This document shows positions 26,501-35,694 of a stretch of 62,578 bases of DNA, piece after piece. The stretch is from NCBI GenBank assembly GCA_046262315.1, contig JBHEMZ010000060.1, positions 1 through 62,578 on the forward strand. Direction: 5' to 3'. This stretch comes from JACVRM01 sp046262315 (GTDB lineage Bacteria; Actinomycetota; Thermoleophilia; Gaiellales; Gaiellaceae). The stretch's first letter is position 1. Each line of letters opens with the position of its first letter. The notes beneath the pieces are model-generated. The model was not told the origin of the DNA. It saw only the letters and a program-made list of their open reading frames with translations, and made no database searches. The position numbers and the translations under genes were made by a program.

Positions 26501-28330
26501 CTACTCGCGGAGCCCCCGCGCGACGACCACTCCTGCTCTGTGTCGCCGCGCCTCGGCCATTGTCGCAATCGCCCTCCACCTGTGCAGCAGCGCTTGAAGC
26601 CGTGCTGCCACCCAGCTTGCGGGGTAGCTCCGGATGCGCGCTGTCGCCGCAGCCACGCGCAAGCGCGTGGCGAACTCCTCCCGCGCTACCGAGTGGAGTT
26701 CCACCACGCGACGAGGCGGAACGTGCTCCTCGACCGGGGTGTCCTTGATGACTCCCGGCGCATCGCTACGGGAGCCTGCTAGATCCGGCTTCGGCTCGGG
26801 CGCCTGTGCAGGCCGCGGACGGACGGCCGCGGGAGTGAAGAGCACGACGGGGTCGCTCAACCCCTCCTCGTTCTCGCCGACCACAGTGACGCGCAGCACG
26901 TGGCCAACGTCGTCGTCGGTGAGCGTCAGCGCAGCGTCGCCGCCGGCGATTGCCCTGCATGTGAACCCTGCGAGGTCGCATCGCGCCCACTGCGTGTGCC
27001 ATGCAATCGGCCGCCCCGCCCATTGACCGCCCACCGCGCGGAGCTCCTGGCCCGCTTCGACGCCGCCTGCGATCAGCGGGGACGCTTGCAGGATGGGAGG
27101 AATCGGAGCGACTTGGACATCGCTGCGCCGATTCGTCACGGCGTCGCGAAAGACCGCGTGCATCGCGAGAAACCGCTCCGGGACGGCTAGCTCAGCAGTA
27201 CGGAAGAGTGTGCCGGTGCCGAGGATCTGAACGAACCCCTCGATGCCCTCCTCGTAGCCTGTCGCGAGGAACTGGTCCCGCCAAGCTTCAAGATAGGACC
27301 GCAGGCTGCAGGCAGAGAAGGAGGAGATCTCGCCACACGGCACAGCCTCCACGTCACCGTCCGCCTGAGTGAAGATCACGCTTCGCGTGGCCAAGGATCC
27401 TTCGCGCGCGTTGATTCGTCCGCCCATCCCATTGCGCCAGAGCTCGAGCATCGTGTCGAGCGACAATGGCCGGCCGGTGTCGCGCCGCGTGTAGTCGGCG
27501 TTGAAGGTCGGGTCGAGAGCCAACCACTCGGTTCGACCCGACGCTGCCGTGCGAGTCACGACAACCGCGGCGTGGGTGAGGTCGTTTCGAACGTCTCCGT
27601 ATTCGAGCCGGAAGTGCTGGATCGTGAAGAGATCGAGCACTTTCGAAAAGAATTCGGCCGCACCGGAGCAGAAAACGCCAGCGGCTTCGGGTACGAAGTA
27701 GTCGTAGTAGATCTCGGCGGCACTCAAGGCTGCGGTGTCCAGGGGCGCCGGACCCCCCATCGCGCGGTCACTGCCAGTCCAGGCCACTCGAGGCGCCACC
27801 CAACCGAGCAGAAGTCTCGCGGCTTTGTAGTCGTCCGTGCCGGCGAGTAGACCGTCCAGCTCCGGCAGCTCAGCCAAAATCTGGTCGCGCAGCTCGGGGT
27901 CTCCGGGGCAGGCGTCTCCGCATTCCTCGACCGTCACCGCGCGGACGAGGTAGGTGCCGGGAGAGTCGCGGTAGATCAGCATGTCGAGCCTTGCGGTATC
28001 CGTCACCCGGAGCACGGCGATCCCGGTCGGCGCTGCCTCCCATACCGGTGAATGGTCGTCCACCGAGTGGCGCCACACAAAGGGGGTCGCGCGAGGCGCG
28101 CCATGCACCGTGACGCGGTAGGTCTTGGCGGGGTCGAGGTCCGCCGAGTACCACAGCCCGCCAGGCCCCTCGCCGCTATCGATGAGGGTTCCGTCTGCGG
28201 TTGCAGTCGCAGTCCCCCAGCCGTACGCAGCGGTGCTCAACTTCCCCGTTTCTGCGGCTGCCTCAGGTGCTCCGACAAGACAGGCCAGTGCAGCGGCAAG
28301 GGGCAGACAACGACTGGCCACGGGACCCAT
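26501..28330 (-). CDS. Secreted transglutaminase-like protein with C-terminal Ig-like domain
   Basis: A 609-aa protein with a signal peptide (hydrophobic ~8-25, ending near AAAETG). Residues ~30-135 are beta-rich. Residues ~155-300 fit a transglutaminase-like fold with a plausible triad: Cys221 (GVFCSGAAEFFSKVLDL), His253 (DLTHAAVVV) and Asp273 (LALDPTFN). Residues ~410-500 carry an Ig-like repeat with a W-x-Rc-D core (WHTQWARCDLAGFTCRAIAG, then GHVLRVTVVGENEEG), common in Thermoleophilia secreted proteins. The tail is Arg-rich. No family assignment beyond the fold is possible by eye. It may process or attach surface glycan, or act as a cysteine protease. It diverges from the gene at 28414 across 83 bp. 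Confidence 0.7.
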   Translation of the reverse strand: MGPVASRCLPLAAALACLVGAPEAAAETGKLSTAAYGWGTATATADGTLIDSGEGPGGLWYSADLDPAKTYRVTVHGAPRATPFVWRHSVDDHSPVWEAAPTGIAVLRVTDTARLDMLIYRDSPGTYLVRAVTVEECGDACPGDPELRDQILAELPELDGLLAGTDDYKAARLLLGWVAPRVAWTGSDRAMGGPAPLDTAALSAAEIYYDYFVPEAAGVFCSGAAEFFSKVLDLFTIQHFRLEYGDVRNDLTHAAVVVTRTAASGRTEWLALDPTFNADYTRRDTGRPLSLDTMLELWRNGMGGRINAREGSLATRSVIFTQADGDVEAVPCGEISSFSACSLRSYLEAWRDQFLATGYEEGIEGFVQILGTGTLFRTAELAVPERFLAMHAVFRDAVTNRRSDVQVAPIPPILQASPLIAGGVEAGQELRAVGGQWAGRPIAWHTQWARCDLAGFTCRAIAGGDAALTLTDDDVGHVLRVTVVGENEEGLSDPVVLFTPAAVRPRPAQAPEPKPDLAGSRSDAPGVIKDTPVEEHVPPRRVVELHSVAREEFATRLRVAAATARIRSYPASWVAARLQALLHRWRAIATMAEARRHRAGVVVARGLRE

Positions 28331-28413
28331 GAAATGATCATCGGCGGGACCCGGCGAAGCTTGAGCAGTGATTCCCTCGAACGCCGCTTAAGGGCTGGTA
28401 CTGTCCCGCCCTA

Positions 28414-29196
28414 GTGGAGGCGCGGCGCGGACACGTTGCGGCTCGCGACCCAGAATTTCCGGAGGAAAGAGCCGAGCGAGCACGGCCGGTTCGAGGCGGT
28501 CCCGAGGGGGAATCCCAGCACCGCTCGGCCGGATCCCGTCGTTGGGTCCTCGGGCTGGCCGGCCTCGCCGCGCTCGCCCTCATAGTCTGGTTCGCCTCGG
28601 GACCCCTCGCGGAGGACGCAAGTACCGGGGGCAGACGCGCCGTCTCGGGACTTTCCGAACGGCCGTCGGGCTCCCTGAACACCTTCTTCGTCGACGTCGA
28701 TTTCTACCGAGCTGACGCTTCGCCGCTCAGGCCGCTCCGGGCCGCCACGACCGTCAGAACGTGGCGGCCCGGGGCATCGGGGCTTGCGCGATGGCAGACA
28801 TTCGGTGACGTCCGCATGAAGGAGGAGCGCGGGGCGCTACTGGTAGGCACCTCACTCAGGCGCTTCGCATATCAATTCATGTCGCCCGTTCAGCGACTCG
28901 GACCCGGCTCATACCGGGTTGTCGTCGATGGAGTCGTTCTGGATGGCGGCCTCGGCTTGGGCGTGATCGACGTCGAGTCGAGCGAGTGGATCAGCGACCG
29001 CCAGCCCCTCGCCGGGGAGCTGCTGCGCGGGCCGAACCTGTACTGGTCTGCGCAGTGGCCATCCGGAAACGACATGGTCGCCGAGTTCACGCTCGATCAG
29101 GCCGCTCAGATCCAGATCGTGCTTGCAAACTGGGCCCGCACGCCCTCGTCCTCTTCGTGGGCACTTCGCGGCATCGCGCTCGAACGCACTTCCTAG
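28414..29196 (+). CDS. Membrane-anchored protein with beta-rich extracellular domain, unknown function
   Basis: A 260-aa protein: a charged cytoplasmic N-terminus (~1-42), one membrane helix (~43-62, WVLGLAGLAALALIVWF), then an extracellular domain of ~195 aa rich in predicted beta strands (SYRVVVDGVVLDGGLGLGVI, AEFTLDQAAQIQIVLANW). The ectodomain looks like a jelly-roll of carbohydrate-binding type, but no family is recognised. The GTG at 28414 is the first start after an in-frame stop; no strong RBS is visible. It lies 4 bp upstream of the heparinase-like gene and heads that operon, which suggests a role in handling the same polymer. Confidence 0.65.
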   Translation: MEARRGHVAARDPEFPEERAERARPVRGGPEGESQHRSAGSRRWVLGLAGLAALALIVWFASGPLAEDASTGGRRAVSGLSERPSGSLNTFFVDVDFYRADASPLRPLRAATTVRTWRPGASGLARWQTFGDVRMKEERGALLVGTSLRRFAYQFMSPVQRLGPGSYRVVVDGVVLDGGLGLGVIDVESSEWISDRQPLAGELLRGPNLYWSAQWPSGNDMVAEFTLDQAAQIQIVLANWARTPSSSSWALRGIALERTS

Positions 29197-29200
29197 TCAG

Positions 29201-31315
29201 ATGCGCGCAAGGTGGAGGGTGCTCGTACCCCGAGAGCCGGGCGACCGCGCCAACGGGTCCGTCACGTCACTCGTGCGCCGCGCGGCGAGGAAACCGCCGC
29301 GCGTGCTTGCAAGGCGGCTCGCCCAGGAGATCCATGTCGAGGTGCAGCGCGTCACTGCGCCCCGCTCCGAGCGGCGGCTTACGCCCGATCGCCTCGTTCA
29401 CGAGCTCGGTTCGGCGAGCATCAGCGAGCTCTGGGAGAGGCTCGCAGCGCGGCCCTACCCGGCCGCTACGCGAGTTGCGGACCTGGACGGGCTAGACCTC
29501 GTGTCACCTGACGAGCGAGACCGCGTGCTCGAGGCCGCCCGCGAAGCGCTTGTGCGTCGCGTACACCTCTTCGGCCGGGCGCCCCTCGAGCTGGGCCGCC
29601 CGATCGATTGGACTCGCGACTACCGCAACGGACATTCGTGGCCGCTCGCTTACGCCTTTCACATCGACTACGCCGACCTCGCGCAGCCCAGCGACGTCAA
29701 GGTGCCTTGGGAGATCTCGCGGCTTCATTGGTTGATCCCAGCGGGGCAGGCCTACGTTCTGTCCGGCGACGAGCGCTACGCAGCGGCTGTCCGTGAACTC
29801 CTCAACGAATGGATTGAAGCGAACCCGTACGCGTACACCGTCAATTGGGCGTGCGCGATGGAGCCAGCCATGCGGATCATCTCGTGGACGTGGTTCTTCC
29901 ACGTCTTCAACGGGAGCAACAGCTGGGCTGACGAGCGTTTTCGCTTCCGCTTCCTAAAAGCCCTCTTCCTGCACGGGGAGTTCGTCGCGCGAAATCTCGA
30001 GAGGGCTGAGGTCAACGGCAACCACTACCTGGCCGATGCTGCTGGATTGGTGTTCGCCGGCCTGTTCTTCGGGCCTGGAAGACATCCGGACAAATGGTCG
30101 ACTGAGGGTTGGGCGATCCTAACGGACGAGTTGCCGCGGCAGGTGAGCGTCGAGGGGGTCGACTACGAAGGGTCAACGGCCTACCACCGCCTGGTCACTG
30201 AACTGTTTCTTCTGCCGGCCCTCTATCGGGATGTCGCAGGCTTTGCGGTGCCTGATCGCTACCGGGAGCGGGTCGCCTCGATGGCCAGGTTCGCGGGTGC
30301 TTATACGCGCGACGACGGAACATCGCCTCTGATCGGTGATTCAGACGACGCTCGGATGCTGCCCTTCGCCGCGTCGTTGCTCGACCACCGGTACCTGTGC
30401 GGGTTGGTCGCCCAAGCTTGGGAAGACGAGGGCTGTGCAGCGTCCTTTCGGGGGCCTGTCGAGGAGATTCTCTGGTTGCTCGGCGCAGGGGCCGCTGCGT
30501 CACTCGCCGCGAGCAAGACCGTCTCGCCGCAGTCGTCATGTGCGTTCCACGGCGGAGGCTACTTCGTGATGCGGACTGACGAGGATCACGTGTTCGTCGA
30601 TTGCGCGCCGCTCGGGCTCGGCGGTCGCGGCGGCCATGCTCACAACGATTGCCTGTCCTTCGAGGCCACGATTTCGGGCACCCAGCTGATCACCGATTGC
30701 GGCACGTTCGCGTACACGGGCGCCCCGCACGAGCGCCGTCGGTTCCGGAGCACTGCCTCTCACAACACGCCGTCCGTGGACGGCGCCGAACAGAATCGGT
30801 TCATCGCGGGCGACCTCTGGTCGCTGCGCTGCGACGCGGTCCCCGAGGTGCTGGCATGGGTGACGTCTGAGGCGTTCGACATCCTTCGCGCGGCCCATAC
30901 CGGCTACGAGCGCCTCACCGAGCCAGTCACGGTGATGAGAACGATCGCGCTCGACCGGATGAGGCACGCGCTTCTGGTAGTCGACGAGTTTCAGGGTGTC
31001 GCGGAGCACGAGGTGCGCGTCCCGTTCCACCTCGCAATCGGAGTCGTCCCCACCGCCCTTGAATCCGGGCGCTTCAAACTTGACACGCCACGGGGAGCCT
31101 ATGTGCTCGCCTGGGAGCATCCAGAGGCCTGGGAGGGGACGATCAGGGAATCCGCTGTCTCGCCTGCCTATGGGGTGAAGCGACCTACATGGTGCGTCAA
31201 CCTCGTTCGGCGCGGAGCGCTGACGCCGCTTGCAGTGACACTTGGCCGCGACGCAGTCGAGCCAGTTCGTTTTCGTGACGCCGTCTGGCGCGCACTCCCC
31301 GGGGGCTCTCAGTAG
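29201..31315 (+). CDS. Heparinase II/III family protein (polysaccharide lyase-like)
   Basis: A 704-aa protein with the two-part layout of the family: an alpha-helical toroid (~100-400) and a beta-sandwich C-terminal domain (~420-690). Likely catalytic regions are ERAEVNGNHYLADAAGLVF (Asn/His), VDYEGSTAYHRLVTELFL (Tyr) and GGRGGHAHNDCLSFEA with TASHNTPSVDG (His). Family members cleave uronic-acid-containing glycans by beta-elimination. No signal peptide is present, usual for family members coded inside capsule clusters, so it may act in the cytoplasm or on lipid-linked intermediates. ATG at 29201, 4 bp after the previous stop. A second, shorter family member lies at 36948-38585. Confidence 0.88.
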   Translation: MRARWRVLVPREPGDRANGSVTSLVRRAARKPPRVLARRLAQEIHVEVQRVTAPRSERRLTPDRLVHELGSASISELWERLAARPYPAATRVADLDGLDLVSPDERDRVLEAAREALVRRVHLFGRAPLELGRPIDWTRDYRNGHSWPLAYAFHIDYADLAQPSDVKVPWEISRLHWLIPAGQAYVLSGDERYAAAVRELLNEWIEANPYAYTVNWACAMEPAMRIISWTWFFHVFNGSNSWADERFRFRFLKALFLHGEFVARNLERAEVNGNHYLADAAGLVFAGLFFGPGRHPDKWSTEGWAILTDELPRQVSVEGVDYEGSTAYHRLVTELFLLPALYRDVAGFAVPDRYRERVASMARFAGAYTRDDGTSPLIGDSDDARMLPFAASLLDHRYLCGLVAQAWEDEGCAASFRGPVEEILWLLGAGAAASLAASKTVSPQSSCAFHGGGYFVMRTDEDHVFVDCAPLGLGGRGGHAHNDCLSFEATISGTQLITDCGTFAYTGAPHERRRFRSTASHNTPSVDGAEQNRFIAGDLWSLRCDAVPEVLAWVTSEAFDILRAAHTGYERLTEPVTVMRTIALDRMRHALLVVDEFQGVAEHEVRVPFHLAIGVVPTALESGRFKLDTPRGAYVLAWEHPEAWEGTIRESAVSPAYGVKRPTWCVNLVRRGALTPLAVTLGRDAVEPVRFRDAVWRALPGGSQ

Positions 31316-32568
31316 CGCGCGGCGTCTTCCTAACGGTCATTGCCCGGTACGGCCGCGTCGCAAGCGCCCTCGGCACCGCCGTCATCACCGCACGGGCGCT
31401 CGGCCCTTCGGATCGTGGGCTCTACTTCTTCATCCTCACGATCGCGACGCTGCTCGCCCACCTCGGCCACCTGGGGCTGTACTCCACCAACATCTACCAG
31501 GTCGCCAAATCACCCCAACTGGCCGGCACGCTCGCCTCGAACAGCTTGTGGGTTTCCGTCGTGGTGGGTGGCCTTGGTGGGTTGTGTGTGGTTGCGCTGC
31601 TCGATGCGACGGGTTCGTTCGTCGTGCCGGCGATCACCTACTGGGCGGCCCCGGCGCTGGCAATCGCTCTCCTCTACTGGTTGCTGATAGCGCCCATACT
31701 GCTCGGCCTCGAGCGCTTTCAGCCGTACTCGATCATCGAGATCGGAACCAGCGTTCTCCTGCTCGCCGCGGTCGCCGTGGCCGCCCTCATCGACCCGACG
31801 TTGGGCGGTCTCCTATTCGCAACCGCGTCAGCATCACTCGCCGCCACGCTGCTGATCCTCCGCTTCGTTCAAACGCGCCTTGGCCGCGGATTCGGCTTCG
31901 GGCGGCAGGCCTTTCGAGCCGGCCTGGCGTTCAGCGCGAAGGCTTACCTTCTCTCTGTTCTCGGATTCTTCGTGCTCCGAAGCGGTGTGTTCCTGCTGCT
32001 CGAGTTCTCCGGGCCGGACGACGTTGGCTATTTCTCGGTCGCCGTGCAAATTCATGACGCGCTCATCTTGCTTCCCGCCTCCGTCGCCCTCGTGTTCTTC
32101 CCCCGGCTTGTCACCGACGTTGCCGGTCGCTGGTCGGTCACGCTTCGACTGCTCGGAGTGGTGGCCGTTACCACGACGATCGTGGCCATGGTGGTGGCCG
32201 TGGTTGCAGGGCCCGCGGTCAGACTCGCATTCGGTGAAGACTTCGAGCCCGCCGTGCCGGTTGTTCGCTGGATCCTCCCGGGGGTCGTGGCGGCAAGCCT
32301 CTGCAGCGTTCTCTCGTCGTACCTGACGGCGATCGGAATTCCGTGGCAGGTGCTCGCTTCGTGGCTCCTGGCAGTTGGAACCGCTGCGGTGGCCAGCGTC
32401 GTCCTGATCAGAGAAGAGGGAGCCGAAGGCGCCGCCGCGGCGATGTCCATCAGCTACAGCGTGCTGCTGGTATGCCTGCTCGGTACCGCCTTCCGGTATC
32501 GAGGGTTCGCTGAGCATCCCGGTTCCGGCACGGTCCACGCGCAGGCCGTCGGCGGTGGGGAGCAGTGA
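31312..32568 (+). CDS. Wzx-like flippase lacking a canonical start codon
   Basis: The open frame runs from just after a TGA at 31276 to 32568 and encodes a multi-pass flippase: helix 1 VFLTVIARYGRVASALG, then ITARALGPSDRGLYFF, matching the family N-terminus. Yet there is no ATG, GTG or TTG before the TTG at 31546, which would remove about 78 residues and the first two helices. Candidates are a GTA at 31312 that overlaps the heparinase stop (GTAG) with GGGGG 6 nt upstream, or a CTG at 31285. Length from either (418-427 aa) is normal for the family. Either a non-standard start is used, or a base change or sequencing error hit a former GTG. The 3' end overlaps the next GT4 gene by 4 bp (GTGA). 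Confidence 0.7.
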   Translation, partial: VARGVFLTVIARYGRVASALGTAVITARALGPSDRGLYFFILTIATLLAHLGHLGLYSTNIYQVAKSPQLAGTLASNSLWVSVVVGGLGGLCVVALLDATGSFVVPAITYWAAPALAIALLYWLLIAPILLGLERFQPYSIIEIGTSVLLLAAVAVAALIDPTLGGLLFATASASLAATLLILRFVQTRLGRGFGFGRQAFRAGLAFSAKAYLLSVLGFFVLRSGVFLLLEFSGPDDVGYFSVAVQIHDALILLPASVALVFFPRLVTDVAGRWSVTLRLLGVVAVTTTIVAMVVAVVAGPAVRLAFGEDFEPAVPVVRWILPGVVAASLCSVLSSYLTAIGIPWQVLASWLLAVGTAAVASVVLIREEGAEGAAAAMSISYSVLLVCLLGTAFRYRGFAEHPGSGTVHAQAVGGGEQ

Positions 32569-34280
32569 CACGCGCCCCCGCTCCGGTCGTGCTGACCCCG
32601 TATCCTCTTACGCGAGGGTTTCGCACCGGCCTGGAGCAATCGCTCGGCGTTGACCCGGTGTACCTCGATGTCGCGACGTTGCGGCGGAAGTCGGCGCTCG
32701 ATGTTTTCCGGACGCTCCGCTCCCTTCGCCGACGAAGGTTCATTCTCGCGCTGGAGGACGACGCGAGCCGGTCGTTGGTCCCGGTGCTCAAGCTGGGTGC
32801 GGGCGTCGCCGGCGCCAAGGCGATCGAGATCGCGTACTCGGACCTCAGTCGCGAAGCGATACCCCGTTGGCGGGCGCACCTCGCCTCTGTGCAGCTGGTC
32901 ACGGCGACGGGCAGCGGGCAGTTCGCCGTGCGCCGCGCGCGTCGCGAGTTGAGCCGGTTGCTCGTGACGGAGCGCGTCGAGGCGAGGCCGGGTCCCGCCC
33001 ACTCCGTCCTCTATCTCAACGCAAACCTCTGGTTCGGCGTGAAGGCTGGGGGCTCCGTTTCGCACGTCGCCGGGGTGGTCAACGCTCTGGCGGCGACCGG
33101 CTACCGCGTGGAGCTCTACACCGCCACGGAGCCCGTCGGCGTCGGGGACGACGTTGTCACGGTCGGCCTCGAGCTCCCGCGCACCTACGCACTACCCCCT
33201 GACGCAAACTACTTTCGATTCCAGCCCGCGCTGATTCGCCAGATTCAGCGAAACCTCGCCTCCAAGACGCCCACCGTGCTCTACCAGCGACTCTCGCTGG
33301 GAAACTTCGCCGGGGTCATGCTGTCGCGGAGGCGCGGCCTGCCGCTCGTAATCGAGTACAACGGCTCTGAGGTGTGGACGGCGCGGCACTGGGGCGGACC
33401 GACGCTCGCGTATCCCACGCTCGCCGAGCAGGCTGAGGCTGTATCGCTGCAGCACGCGCACCTCGTCGTCACCGTCTCAAACGCCCTGCGAGACAAACTC
33501 CTCGAACGCGGGGTTGCACCAGAACGCATCGCCTGTCATCCCAACGGAGTCGATCCGACGGTCTACAACGACGGGAAAATCGGGCAGCTCGAGCGCGCCG
33601 CGGTGCTTGCCGGCCACGGGATCGCCGCGGACGCGACTGTCGTCACCTTCGCTGGTAGCTTCGGACATTGGCATGGGGCGGAGGTACTCGCGCGTGCAGT
33701 AGCAATGGCGGTCGACCTTGATCGCACGTGGCTCGACGACTGGCACGTTCGATTCGTGCTCGTCGGCGACGGCGTGAAAGCCCCGGAGGTGGGCAGCATC
33801 CTGGAGCAAGCTCGCGCCGGACGCTACGTGGCGATGACCGGCGTGGTCACGCCGTCGGAGGCGCTCGGCTACCTCGGAGCCTCCGATGTGCTCGTTTCTC
33901 CCCACGTGCCCAATCCCGACGGCAGCCCCTTCTTTGGTTCACCCACCAAACTCTTCGAATACATGGCAATGGGCAAGGCGATTGTGGCGTCCGACCTCGA
34001 ACAGATCGGGGACGTACTTTCCCCCGCCCTGAGCATTGATCGTCTGCCGCTCGGCGACCCAGACCGAAGTGCGCACGAGGTGGCCGTCCTGGCGACTCCG
34101 GGAAGCGCCGAAGAGTTGCTCGTAGGGATCCGGTATCTCGTGGAGCGTCCGGGCTGGCGAAAAGTGCTGGGGCAAAACGCACGCGCCCGCGTACTGGCGC
34201 GGTACACATGGCGTCACCAGACGGCGGCGGTAATCGAAGGTCTCACGCGAGTGTTTCCAGAGCGGAACTGGATGCCATGA
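32565..34280 (+). CDS. GT4 family glycosyltransferase with ~145-aa N-terminal extension
   Basis: A 571-aa protein. The usual GT4 N-terminus appears only at about residue 147 (SVLYLNANLWFGVKAGGSVS), so the first ~145 residues are an extra region (LTPYPLTRGFRTGLEQSLGV, then basic helices) of unknown role, perhaps membrane or partner binding. The donor half has VVTFAGSFGHWHGAEVLARA, VRFVLVGDG and SPTKLFEYMAMGKAIVASDL, the E-x7-E-like donor site. GTG at 32565 overlaps the flippase stop (GTGA), and its stop overlaps the Wzy gene ATG (ATGA). Cytoplasmic. Substrate unknown. Confidence 0.87.
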   Translation: MTRAPAPVVLTPYPLTRGFRTGLEQSLGVDPVYLDVATLRRKSALDVFRTLRSLRRRRFILALEDDASRSLVPVLKLGAGVAGAKAIEIAYSDLSREAIPRWRAHLASVQLVTATGSGQFAVRRARRELSRLLVTERVEARPGPAHSVLYLNANLWFGVKAGGSVSHVAGVVNALAATGYRVELYTATEPVGVGDDVVTVGLELPRTYALPPDANYFRFQPALIRQIQRNLASKTPTVLYQRLSLGNFAGVMLSRRRGLPLVIEYNGSEVWTARHWGGPTLAYPTLAEQAEAVSLQHAHLVVTVSNALRDKLLERGVAPERIACHPNGVDPTVYNDGKIGQLERAAVLAGHGIAADATVVTFAGSFGHWHGAEVLARAVAMAVDLDRTWLDDWHVRFVLVGDGVKAPEVGSILEQARAGRYVAMTGVVTPSEALGYLGASDVLVSPHVPNPDGSPFFGSPTKLFEYMAMGKAIVASDLEQIGDVLSPALSIDRLPLGDPDRSAHEVAVLATPGSAEELLVGIRYLVERPGWRKVLGQNARARVLARYTWRHQTAAVIEGLTRVFPERNWMP

Positions 34281-35638
34281 AGAGTGGATCGGCCGATCGC
34301 GTCGCAATGCGGTATGCGCCGCTCGCCGTCTATCTCGTGGTGTACGGCTCGACCTGCTTGCTGGGGGCTTCGTTGCTGCTGTCAGGTAGCCGGTGGTTTA
34401 CCGATCTCTTCGAGCTGTTTGCCGGCGTCGATATTCCCGTTTTTGACGAGCGAGAGATGCGGGACAACCTTCGGCTGCTGCTCGTCGCGCCTATCCTGGT
34501 CGTCTTCGGATACATCGTGGCGCTCCATGTCCCGGTGGGTGGCACGTCAGAAATGCGCCCGAGTCGCCGAATTCCCGACGGGTATCGCCACCGGCCACGC
34601 CTGATCGGCAGCATCTTAAGTGTTTTCGCCGCCGTTGGCCTGTTCTCAGTTGGGAGAGCGGGAGGTGTGGACGACGTATCCGCGTGGTTCGAGTACGGCG
34701 ACTTCATCGACGCGCGCAGACGAGCATTCGAGCGCCTGACGTACCTCGAGTTCGTCAACATCTACATGTTCCTTCCGGTTTCGACAGCCTATGTGGTGCT
34801 GGCGCACGGGCGCGTGTCGCGTAGAACAGTCGCGCTACGTGGTCTTGCCGTGTTGATTGCCGTAGGGCTCCCGCTCTTGCTGTTCCAGAAACGTCCAGCC
34901 CTGATGGCTCTGATCCTGATCGCAGCCGCTTTGATTCTCCACGCAGATGACCGCGGACCGGCCCGAAGGACACTGGCGATTACGGCGGTCGTCTCGGCAG
35001 TCGCCGGCGCGACACTCTATTTCGGCGCGCTCGTCGTCCCGGTTCATACCGAACTGAAGAACGATCTGAGCACATCAGTTCCTGGGAATGCTGCGGCGGA
35101 ACATGTCCCGGGTATCGTGCTTTTTTCCGCGTTTGCGCCGCTCACGCGCACGGCCTCCGCGGCGATCTTCTACCCGGCGGTCTACCCGGAGGAGCACCCA
35201 TATGCGGGCCTCGATGTCGGCCAGGATCTGCTGGGCCTGGGCGAGCCTCCCCGAGACAACGTCGTCGTTTTCGAGAGGATGTACCCGGGCCTGGGCGGGA
35301 ATGCCGCCGCTCCGCTCCAGTTCGCGTTCTACAGTCAGATCGGACCGACCGGGGCCCTGATCGCCAGCGCGCTCGCCGGCTTTCTACTCGGCGTGCTGTG
35401 GCGGTTACGCAGGCTGGTGGCGTCCGAATCAGCGAGCGTCGCCGGCGCACTGATCATCGTGCTCGCGGTGTACTACGCCTCGGACTCGGTGCGGAACGGG
35501 CTGCTCGCCGGATATGGGGTGGTCTGGGGGCTCTTGGTCGTGCTAGGCATCGAGTTGCTGCGGCGTCCCGGGCTGGCTCCTCAGAATGCGGGAGCATTGG
35601 TTCGAGCGTGGGCGCCTGGCAAGCAAGCGTCCCGATAA
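34277..35638 (+). CDS. Wzy-like oligosaccharide repeat unit polymerase
   Basis: A 453-aa membrane protein with about 10-12 helices and one long loop (~250-340), the typical topology of Wzy polymerases, which are poorly conserved in sequence. Helices are seen at LAVYLVVYGSTCLLGASLLL, LLLVAPILVVFGYIVAL, ALMALILIAAALIL and GALIIVLAVYYASD. It would join repeat units on the outer face of the membrane. The assignment rests on topology and on its position just after a flippase and a GT4 gene, so confidence is moderate. ATG overlaps the GT4 stop (ATGA). Last gene of the plus-strand unit 28414-35638; it converges on the GT4 gene at 35695 over 56 bp. Confidence 0.75.
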   Translation: MKSGSADRVAMRYAPLAVYLVVYGSTCLLGASLLLSGSRWFTDLFELFAGVDIPVFDEREMRDNLRLLLVAPILVVFGYIVALHVPVGGTSEMRPSRRIPDGYRHRPRLIGSILSVFAAVGLFSVGRAGGVDDVSAWFEYGDFIDARRRAFERLTYLEFVNIYMFLPVSTAYVVLAHGRVSRRTVALRGLAVLIAVGLPLLLFQKRPALMALILIAAALILHADDRGPARRTLAITAVVSAVAGATLYFGALVVPVHTELKNDLSTSVPGNAAAEHVPGIVLFSAFAPLTRTASAAIFYPAVYPEEHPYAGLDVGQDLLGLGEPPRDNVVVFERMYPGLGGNAAAPLQFAFYSQIGPTGALIASALAGFLLGVLWRLRRLVASESASVAGALIIVLAVYYASDSVRNGLLAGYGVVWGLLVVLGIELLRRPGLAPQNAGALVRAWAPGKQASR

Positions 35639-35694
35639 GCGGCTCGGCGTCAGCGCGTAGCGTCTGCCCGCAAGGCGCTCTCGTCATCTGGTAC

